A stretch of DNA of 11,303 nt from Thalassospira sp. UBA1131. GTDB taxonomy: Bacteria; Pseudomonadota; Alphaproteobacteria; Rhodospirillales; Thalassospiraceae. Shown here piece after piece: positions 5,446-11,303 of the stretch; positions within the stretch are counted from its first letter, which is position 1, and each line of letters starts with the position of its first letter. Both the position numbers and the translations under genes were made by a program. Location of the stretch: NCBI RefSeq assembly GCF_002311515.1, contig NZ_DCAO01000031.1, forward strand, positions 26,874-38,176. The letters run 5' to 3'. The notes under the pieces were generated by a model, which saw nothing but the letters and a program-made list of their open reading frames with translations, was not told the DNA's origin and did not search any database.

Positions 5446-7905
5446 TTGTATTCCAAGCAGGCAAAATCAAAAAAGAATATCCTGATCTCGGCATTGTTGA
5501 TGACGTCCTCAATCGGTCTGCCGACCGCTTTGATGGCGGCTGAAACCAACACTCAAACCGTGCCGGGCAAACAGGTCGAAGTCGCGCAAGCACTTTACAG
5601 CTTTGATTTCAGCGTCACGTCAATCGCCGACGGTATCAGCCAGATTGGTGATGTTTCCGGCTGGAGCATCGCCTATACCGTCGAATTGCCGGAAATCGCG
5701 GGATCGCGCGAAATTCGCGGCGAGCTCTCTGTCCCGGCTGCAATCGAAATGCTTATTCGCGGTACGGATTTATCCTATCGCGCAATCGGTAGTCGTTCGC
5801 TGATCATTACCGACGCAAGCACGCAGAGTAATGCCAGCGGCGAAATGGTCACTGATCCGGTGATTGTCGAGGCCACCGGCACGCAATCCGATCTTGCCCC
5901 GGCCTATGCTGGCGGGCAGGTGGCAACCGGCGGACGCCTGGGCATGCTGGGCAATACCGATATCATGGATGCCCCGGTCAGCATCACCAGCTACACCAGC
6001 GAATATATCGCCGATCAGCAGGCGGAAACGATTGCGGATGTCTTGCAATATGATCCGTCCGTGCGCGCGCCAAATGCCGAAACATCAAATCTTGATACCT
6101 ATCAAATCCGCGGATTTGGAGTGAATCTGTTTAACGCCGGTGAGGTGGGATTTAATGGTGCATACGGGGTTGCACCTACTTTCCGCGTTGATTCGAATGT
6201 TGCGGAGCGCATCGAAGTTCTCAAGGGACCCAATGCGCTGCTGAACGGAATGTCACCGACTGGCGCAGTAGGGGGGGCAATCAATATTGTACCCAAACGT
6301 GCAGGGGATGAAGACCTTAACCGTGTCAGCCTTGATTACGGCCGGGGCGAGCAGGGTGGTGGTAACCTTGATTTCAGCCGCCGCTTTGGCGCGAACGATG
6401 AGTTTGGCGTCCGCTTTAACGGTGGCTACCATGATGGTGATACCTATCTTGATCATCAAACGCGTGAGAGATCACTCGCAGCACTGGCTTTGGACTACAA
6501 AGGTGATAACTTCCGGGCTTCTGTTGATCTGATTGATCAACGTGAAAACCTGGATGCTCCAGCACGAGAATTTTTCATATCGAGTGGAGCGACTTTTGCC
6601 GTTCCAGATGCACCGGACGGATCAACAAACCCAATCCAGAAATGGGAGTGGTCCGATGCGGTTGATCGTTCTGGTATGATCAAAGCAGAATATGATGTAC
6701 TTGATAGCTTGACTGTGTTCGCTTCCTTTGGCGGTGGACGTACGGAACTGGATCGTGTGTTTGGGACGCCAATCCTCCAGAACTCGGCAGGGGACTATTC
6801 CGAGAGCAATCTGACCTATGGCAGCTTTTTAACAGACCGCTGGTCGACCAGTGGCGGTGTTCGCGGAGAGTTCTATACTCTTGAAGTAAATCATAAAGTC
6901 ACTTTCGAAGCTTCTCACTATCAAGATTCCGTAAGTCGTGGACTGGGGACCGCTGCTACTGGTACCTCAGGGAACATATACAATGTTCAGGAAGTATCAC
7001 CGGTGGCTGTAAGCGCGCCCAATGGTCGCCCCAAGCTATCTGACTCAGAACTCACTGGCTATGCTGTAGCCGACACGATGTCGTTCTGGGACGAGCAAGT
7101 TTTGTTCACGGTTGGTGCCCGTCATCAAACCATCAAGGTTAATAACTATAGCTCTGGTGTGCTCTCCGCCTCCTACGATGACAGTGCCATCACCCCGATG
7201 GTGGGGGTCGTTGTGAAGCCAATTGAGACGGTCTCGCTTTATGCGAACTATATCGAAGGTCTGAACAAGGGGCAAACGGTGCCGACTAGTGCAGCCAATG
7301 CCGGGCAAACACTTGACCCCTACATTGCCAAGCAAATTGAAACGGGCATCAAACTTGATTTCGGGACGATTGGTGGTTCTGTTTCGGCCTTCCAAATCAC
7401 TAAGCCGAGTGCTGATGAAGATCCCGATACGAGCGTCTATCGAGCAGACAACGAACAGCGCAACCGCGGTATCGAGCTTAACGTATTTGGCGAGGTCACC
7501 GATGACGTTCGCTTGATGGGAGGCGTGATGTTTCTCGATTCCGAAATCACCAAAGCAGTTATTTCTTCCAATAAAGGAAAGCGCCCGGTTGGTACGCCGG
7601 AAATGCAGATCAACCTTGTTGGTGAATGGGATACCCCCTTTGTTGATGGCTTGACCCTAAGCGGCACGGTTACCCACACTTCTGAACAGTTTGTGGATAC
7701 AAACAATGTGCAGGGTATTCCCGACTGGACGACCCTTGACCTTGGTGCGCGTTACAAAACTGAGCTGTATGGAACACCGTTGACGGTGCGTGCATCGATT
7801 CAGAACGTGACCAACGAAAAATACTGGTCAGGTGTGAACGACTACCGATTGCTCTCGCTCGGTGCCCCGCGCACCGCATTCCTGTCGCTAACCGCGGACT
7901 TCTGA
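5446..7905 (+). CDS. TonB-dependent siderophore receptor with N-terminal signalling (STN) domain
   Basis: Outer-membrane gated channel, probably for a ferric siderophore, energised by TonB-ExbBD. The chosen TTG gives 819 residues. A signal peptide (about 1-31: KQAKSKK positive start, hydrophobic core, ending TALMA before AET) is followed by an STN domain (about 44-122), which marks transducers that signal to FecR. A TonB-box-like DPVIVEA is at about 137-143. The plug (about 175-285) carries APVSITSYTSEYIADQQ, YQIRGFGVN, ERIEVLKGPNALLNG and GGAINIVPKRA. The barrel fills the rest and ends in the usual terminal phenylalanine (LSLTADF). Codon use shifts inside the gene: third-position GC is about 72% in 5842-5991 but about 40% in 6460-6660 (hand counts). 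The plug motifs fit siderophore receptors such as FpvA or FhuE relatives; the ligand cannot be named. Confidence 0.93.
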   Translation: MYSKQAKSKKNILISALLMTSSIGLPTALMAAETNTQTVPGKQVEVAQALYSFDFSVTSIADGISQIGDVSGWSIAYTVELPEIAGSREIRGELSVPAAIEMLIRGTDLSYRAIGSRSLIITDASTQSNASGEMVTDPVIVEATGTQSDLAPAYAGGQVATGGRLGMLGNTDIMDAPVSITSYTSEYIADQQAETIADVLQYDPSVRAPNAETSNLDTYQIRGFGVNLFNAGEVGFNGAYGVAPTFRVDSNVAERIEVLKGPNALLNGMSPTGAVGGAINIVPKRAGDEDLNRVSLDYGRGEQGGGNLDFSRRFGANDEFGVRFNGGYHDGDTYLDHQTRERSLAALALDYKGDNFRASVDLIDQRENLDAPAREFFISSGATFAVPDAPDGSTNPIQKWEWSDAVDRSGMIKAEYDVLDSLTVFASFGGGRTELDRVFGTPILQNSAGDYSESNLTYGSFLTDRWSTSGGVRGEFYTLEVNHKVTFEASHYQDSVSRGLGTAATGTSGNIYNVQEVSPVAVSAPNGRPKLSDSELTGYAVADTMSFWDEQVLFTVGARHQTIKVNNYSSGVLSASYDDSAITPMVGVVVKPIETVSLYANYIEGLNKGQTVPTSAANAGQTLDPYIAKQIETGIKLDFGTIGGSVSAFQITKPSADEDPDTSVYRADNEQRNRGIELNVFGEVTDDVRLMGGVMFLDSEITKAVISSNKGKRPVGTPEMQINLVGEWDTPFVDGLTLSGTVTHTSEQFVDTNNVQGIPDWTTLDLGARYKTELYGTPLTVRASIQNVTNEKYWSGVNDYRLLSLGAPRTAFLSLTADF

Positions 7906-7906
7906 T

Positions 7907-9130
7907 GTGACCGGAAACCTGATCGGGACAAACAGGAAAATTCATCTCCTGTTTGTTCTGCAACTGGTTTCGATGGGTGCCATGGAAATGAGCGGGCCTT
8001 TTTGGCCCGTTCATCTGCGTTCACTTGCCAGTTCGGATGATCTGTTCACCGTCGCCAGTGTCGGCGTTTATGTCGGGCCGATGCTGGGTATCATGTTGAC
8101 CAGCACGTTTTGGGGGCGGGTCGGGGATCGTTTCGGCCACAAGGCGATGATGATTAGGGCCCTGTTTGGCTTGGCCGCGACCCAGCTTGCATTAGCCTTT
8201 TCTGGTGATGTCTTCTCGATCCTGATCTTGCGGTTTTTGCAAGGGGCCTGTGCCGGTTATATCGCACCGGCCCAGGCGTACGGGGTCAGCATCGAAAGCC
8301 CGGCACGGCGGGCAAAGCTGTTTGCCTATTTGCAGGTATCGACCAACCTCGGCTCGCTGTGCGGGGCGTTGGTTGGTGGTGTGATCCTTGATCTTGCCAG
8401 CTTCTTTTGGATCAACTTTTCGGCGGCCATCCTGTGTGCACTCTGCATGATTTCGGTTTGGGTGTTACTTCCGACTGTCGCCGCTCCGGTGCGGCCTAAG
8501 ACAGGTGACAGACCGGATACCAAGCCGAGCATCGTGCGATCGCCACAGGTCATTTCCTTGCTGACGATCATCGGCGTTCTGTTGCTTGGCCGAATGGTAA
8601 CGCAATCGCCGTTTCCGATTTATGTCCTGCACACTTTTGATGTCGGCAACTGGGTTGTTGGCCTGTGTTATGGCCTGTTGGCACTGGGCTTTGTCGCAAC
8701 GGCGTCTCTTTGGGCGCGCTATTTCGAAGGGCGGGCCGCGCAAAACGTTCTGGGGCGCATGTGTCTGGTGATTGCCGGATGCATTGTCGTGACCGTGACG
8801 GCCGGGCTGACCGGATCGGTCACTGTTTTTGCCGCGATGTATTTCCTGTGGGGAACGCTTTTGGGTGCGACCACGCCGGTTTTGACCGCACTGGTGTCAC
8901 GCAGCGCGTCTGATCATCAGCAGGGATATTTGCTGGGACTGGCGCAAAGCACAGCCCAGTTTTCATCGATTGCCGGGATCGCAATTGGCGGCTGGTTCGC
9001 GCAGGTTTCCGGGCTTTCAAACATCTATTTTCTCGTCGGTTTTGTCTATTTCGTCGGCTTGGTGCTGACCGCTGTGACGCGGGTTGGTGTCGGTCGTACG
9101 ACAAACCCGACTGAGCTATCAGGGGAGTAA
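7907..9130 (+). CDS. MFS transporter, probable siderophore permease or exporter
   Basis: 407-residue major facilitator protein with about 12 hydrophobic segments and the MFS motif A loop between helices 2 and 3 (GRVGDRFGHKAM, 70-81). A long polar loop near 185-205 (RPKTGDRPDTKPS) fits the central cytoplasmic linker between the two six-helix halves. The GTG start is 1 base after the receptor stop (TGATGTG). There is no strong ribosome site, which suggests re-initiation by terminating ribosomes. Its place between a siderophore receptor and a periplasmic binding protein suggests inner-membrane uptake, as for the single-protein permeases RhtX and FptX. Siderophore export is the main alternative; sequence alone does not settle direction. 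No siderophore biosynthesis gene is in the window, which slightly favours uptake. Confidence 0.82.
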   Translation: MTGNLIGTNRKIHLLFVLQLVSMGAMEMSGPFWPVHLRSLASSDDLFTVASVGVYVGPMLGIMLTSTFWGRVGDRFGHKAMMIRALFGLAATQLALAFSGDVFSILILRFLQGACAGYIAPAQAYGVSIESPARRAKLFAYLQVSTNLGSLCGALVGGVILDLASFFWINFSAAILCALCMISVWVLLPTVAAPVRPKTGDRPDTKPSIVRSPQVISLLTIIGVLLLGRMVTQSPFPIYVLHTFDVGNWVVGLCYGLLALGFVATASLWARYFEGRAAQNVLGRMCLVIAGCIVVTVTAGLTGSVTVFAAMYFLWGTLLGATTPVLTALVSRSASDHQQGYLLGLAQSTAQFSSIAGIAIGGWFAQVSGLSNIYFLVGFVYFVGLVLTAVTRVGVGRTTNPTELSGE

Positions 9131-9137
9131 AACGAGG

Positions 9138-10262
9138 ATGCGTAAACTTTCACAGATGCTTGTGTTTATGGTTTTGGTTCTGATTGGGCCGATGCAAGCA
9201 CAGGCCGAAACCATCACGGTAACCGATATCGCCGGGCGCGAAGTTGCGGTCAATGTCCCGATAAAACGTGCCATCCTTGGCGAGGGTCGCCAGCTTTACA
9301 TCATTGCCGCCCTTGATCGCGAAAATCCGGCGGCGCGCATTGTCGGTTGGCGCAAGGACCTGATCGAAGCCGATCCGGCGACCTATCAGGCCTATCTTTC
9401 GAAATTCCCCGCATTTGCCGATATCCCGGCCTTCGAGGGGCTGGAGCAAAGCCTGATTGATATCGAAACCACGATTGCGCAAAAGCCTGATATCGTTTTC
9501 CTCAATCTTGAAACCAAGCGCGCGGTGGAAGAAGCCGCCTATATCGAAAAGCTTGGAGCCCTTGATATCCCTGTGGTCTATGTCGATTTTCGCAACAGCC
9601 CGGAAGTCAATACCGAACCCTCCATACGTTTGTTCGGAAAACTGTTTGGCAAGCAAGATCGTGCCGAGGAATTTATCGCGTTCCGTGCTGAGGAAATCGC
9701 AAAAATCACTGATCGTCTGGCCAGTGTGAAACCGGATCGGCCGAAAGTATTCATCGACCGTGCCGCCGGGTTTTATGAGGATTGCTGCCATTCATTTGGC
9801 GATGGCAATTTCGGTGCGATGGTTGAAATGGCCGGTGGCGACAATATTGCCAAGGACCTGATCCCGGGCACCTTCGGGCAGATCAATGCCGAACAGGTCA
9901 TTGTTTCAGATCCGGATCACATCATTGTCACCAGCGCGATGTGGGATGTTTATGTGCCGGGGGGCAAATGGGTTCCGGTTGGTCCGGGTGCCGACCCGGA
10001 CGAAATTGTTGAAAAACTGAAATTCTATCCGACCCGCCCGGCTTATCTCGGGATCAAGGCGCAAAAGACCAAAGCATTCCATGCGGTCTGGCATCAGTTT
10101 TACAACAGCCCCTATCAGTTCGTCGCCATTCAGCAGATGGCCAAATGGTTTCACCCCGATCTGTTTGCAGATATCGATCCCGATGAAACCTTCAAACAGC
10201 TTCATGACCGGTTTCTGCCGATTGATTATCAGCCGGGCTATTTCGGGACGCTGTCGAACTAG
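9138..10262 (+). CDS. Periplasmic iron/siderophore substrate-binding protein, FecB/BtuF-like
   Basis: Secreted binding protein of 374 residues. The signal peptide MRKLSQMLVFMVLVLIGPMQ is followed by AQA and cleavage before ETITVTD. The mature start TITVTDIAGREVAVNVPIKR is the classic opening of the class III (Peripla_BP_2) family. The two-lobe pattern continues with QKPDIVFLNL (116-125), AGGDNIAKDL (232-241) and INAEQVIVSDPDHIIV (249-264). A YEDCCHSFGDGNFG stretch (213-226) carries an adjacent cysteine pair and histidine, C216-C217-H218. There is no lipobox. The ATG at 9138 follows AGGGGAG and lies 7 bases after the MFS stop; an upstream in-frame GTG at 9084 would spoil the signal peptide. 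Such proteins normally feed ABC permeases, but none is adjacent. The ligand is presumably a ferric siderophore, heme or similar complex. Confidence 0.88.
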   Translation: MRKLSQMLVFMVLVLIGPMQAQAETITVTDIAGREVAVNVPIKRAILGEGRQLYIIAALDRENPAARIVGWRKDLIEADPATYQAYLSKFPAFADIPAFEGLEQSLIDIETTIAQKPDIVFLNLETKRAVEEAAYIEKLGALDIPVVYVDFRNSPEVNTEPSIRLFGKLFGKQDRAEEFIAFRAEEIAKITDRLASVKPDRPKVFIDRAAGFYEDCCHSFGDGNFGAMVEMAGGDNIAKDLIPGTFGQINAEQVIVSDPDHIIVTSAMWDVYVPGGKWVPVGPGADPDEIVEKLKFYPTRPAYLGIKAQKTKAFHAVWHQFYNSPYQFVAIQQMAKWFHPDLFADIDPDETFKQLHDRFLPIDYQPGYFGTLSN

Positions 10263-10538
10263 GTGTGTTTTTGCGCATAACATAATAACGCGATGACTGA
10301 TCATGGCCGGAGCAACACTGTTGTTCCCGCTTTTTTGCGCAAATATCGCAGGTTCTGCTAATCGACGGTGATTGGCTGTCCTTTGATGAAATCTTCTAGC
10401 AAAGCAGGCCTCGGCCCCGGTTTGCGATTGCTATTGGGTAAATATCTCGCAAAAATGTGGCATCCACCACGGAGCAGACTAGATAAAGACCAGAATGCGA
10501 TCATGTCGCTCCCAATAATGCTTTCCGGAGGCACTCAA
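10263..10538. other. Intergenic region before gabD
   Basis: 276 bases between the end of the iron cluster and gabD. It contains the terminator-like hairpin near its left end. I find no persuasive promoter; weak -35/-10 pairs around 10425-10455 are not better than chance. A 22-codon reading frame from 10293 overlaps the hairpin and is not supported. Confidence 0.5.
10309..10336 (+). terminator. Rho-independent terminator of the iron cluster
   Basis: GGAGCAAC (10309-10316) pairs with GTTGTTCC (10320-10327) over 8 positions with one G-U around an ACT loop. CGC and six T residues (10331-10336) follow. It lies 46 bases after the binding-protein stop and separates the iron operon from gabD. Confidence 0.65.
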
Positions 10539-11303
10539 ATGATTTCGCTTAAAGACCCCAGTCTTTTCACCCAGCAGGCCTATGTCGGCGGGGAATGGGT
10601 CGATGCCCCAGACGGGAAAACAGCCGAGGTAACCAACCCCGCAACCGGTGAAGTGCTTGGCACGGTTCCGGTTCTTGGCCGTGATGAAGTTGCGCATGCC
10701 ATTGATGTCGCCGAAAAGGCGCAGAAGCTTTGGAAAAAGCGCACCGCCAAGGAACGCGCGGGCATCCTGATGAAATGGTACGACCTGATGATGGAAAATC
10801 AGGACGACCTGGCCGCCCTGATGACGGCAGAGCAGGGTAAACCATTGACCGAAGCCAAGGGCGAGATCGCCTATGGCTCATCCTTCCTGCAGTGGTTTGC
10901 CGAAGAAGCCAAACGCGTCTATGGCGATGTGATCCCGACCTTTGCCGAAGGTCGCCGTGTGATGGTTCTCAAAGAACCGATTGGTGTTTGTGCCGCCATC
11001 ACGCCATGGAACTTCCCGACCGCGATGATCACCCGTAAAGCCGCCCCGGCATTGGCCGTTGGTTGTGCGATGGTGGTCAAACCGGCGATGGAAACACCGT
11101 ATTCCGCCCTTGCCATGGCAATTCTGGCCGAACGTGCCGGTCTGCCCAAGGGGCTGTTGTCCATCGTGACCGGTGATGCGCCGGTGATCGGTGCGGAAAT
11201 GACCGAAAATGCCAAGGTCCGCAAACTGACCTTTACCGGTTCGACCGCGATTGGGCGTTTGTTGATGCGCCAGTGTTCCGATACCGTCAAAAAAGTCAGC
11301 CTG
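10539..11303 (+). CDS. gabD: Succinate-semialdehyde dehydrogenase, GabD-like (partial, 3' end outside window)
   Basis: NAD(P)-dependent aldehyde dehydrogenase, cytoplasmic, most likely oxidising succinate semialdehyde to succinate in 4-aminobutyrate breakdown. The 255 codons present align from the N terminus with E. coli GabD: LFTQQAYVGGEWVDA near the start, PIGVCAAITPWNFPTAMITR (147-166), the cofactor lysine in VVKPAMETP (K181) and the nucleotide-binding TFTGSTAIGR (231-240). The window ends at KKVSL, just before the expected ELGG with the catalytic glutamate; the catalytic cysteine is also outside. ATG 10539 has GGAGG 7 bases upstream. It is separated from the iron cluster by a terminator and looks unrelated to it. 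Other semialdehyde dehydrogenases, such as glutarate semialdehyde dehydrogenase, are the alternative. Confidence 0.9.
   Translation, partial: MISLKDPSLFTQQAYVGGEWVDAPDGKTAEVTNPATGEVLGTVPVLGRDEVAHAIDVAEKAQKLWKKRTAKERAGILMKWYDLMMENQDDLAALMTAEQGKPLTEAKGEIAYGSSFLQWFAEEAKRVYGDVIPTFAEGRRVMVLKEPIGVCAAITPWNFPTAMITRKAAPALAVGCAMVVKPAMETPYSALAMAILAERAGLPKGLLSIVTGDAPVIGAEMTENAKVRKLTFTGSTAIGRLLMRQCSDTVKKVSL

Noticed and set aside
9150..9791. 213-codon minus-strand frame opposite the binding-protein gene
   Set aside because: It is a mirror frame of a gene with clear signal peptide and family motifs; it has no ribosome site or recognisable domain.
10293..10361. 22-codon reading frame beginning ATGACTGATCATGG in the intergenic region
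   Set aside because: It overlaps the terminator hairpin, has no ribosome binding site and matches nothing known.
1..11303. CRISPR arrays, tRNA or rRNA genes, insertion sequences, attachment sites
   Set aside because: I saw no repeat-spacer pattern, no cloverleaf or rRNA segment and no transposase or terminal repeats anywhere in the window.

Overview
The window looks like chromosomal DNA from an alphaproteobacterium. The pointers are moderately high GC, the glpD-glpS-glpT order of the rhizobial-type glycerol ABC operon, and a FecI/FecR iron-signalling cassette. A Thalassospira-like marine Rhodospirillales member is my best guess from general impression; no RNA gene in the window can confirm it.

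Left part (1-3304, minus strand): the start of a glycerol-utilisation operon. glpD (aerobic glycerol-3-phosphate dehydrogenase) comes first, overlaps glpS by 4 bases (ATGA), and glpT follows 15 bases later and runs off the left edge. GlpS and GlpT are the two ATPases of a glycerol ABC importer. Their motif defects are complementary: GlpS lacks the switch histidine and has an odd Walker A, while GlpT lacks the LSGGQ signature. A heterodimer should therefore hold one competent and one degenerate ATP site.

Middle (3305-3740): a divergent intergenic region. On the glpD side it holds a sigma70-like promoter and a GlpR-like inverted repeat. On the iron side it holds a strong Fur-box match buried in a sigma70-like promoter.

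Right-centre (3741-10262, plus strand): a five-gene iron or siderophore cluster. It contains a FecI-type ECF sigma factor, a FecR-type transmembrane regulator, a TonB-dependent receptor with a signalling (STN) domain, a 12-helix MFS transporter and a secreted FecB-like substrate-binding protein. The last three are almost contiguous (1 and 7 base gaps), and a terminator-like hairpin follows. Inferred logic: low iron lifts Fur repression of fecI-fecR; substrate binding at the receptor signals through STN and FecR to FecI, which raises receptor-operon expression. The odd point is the inner-membrane step: a class III periplasmic binding protein is paired with an MFS carrier, and no ABC permease or ATPase gene is present.

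Right edge (10539-11303, plus strand): the first half of a gabD-type succinate-semialdehyde dehydrogenase in its own unit, probably unrelated to the iron cluster.
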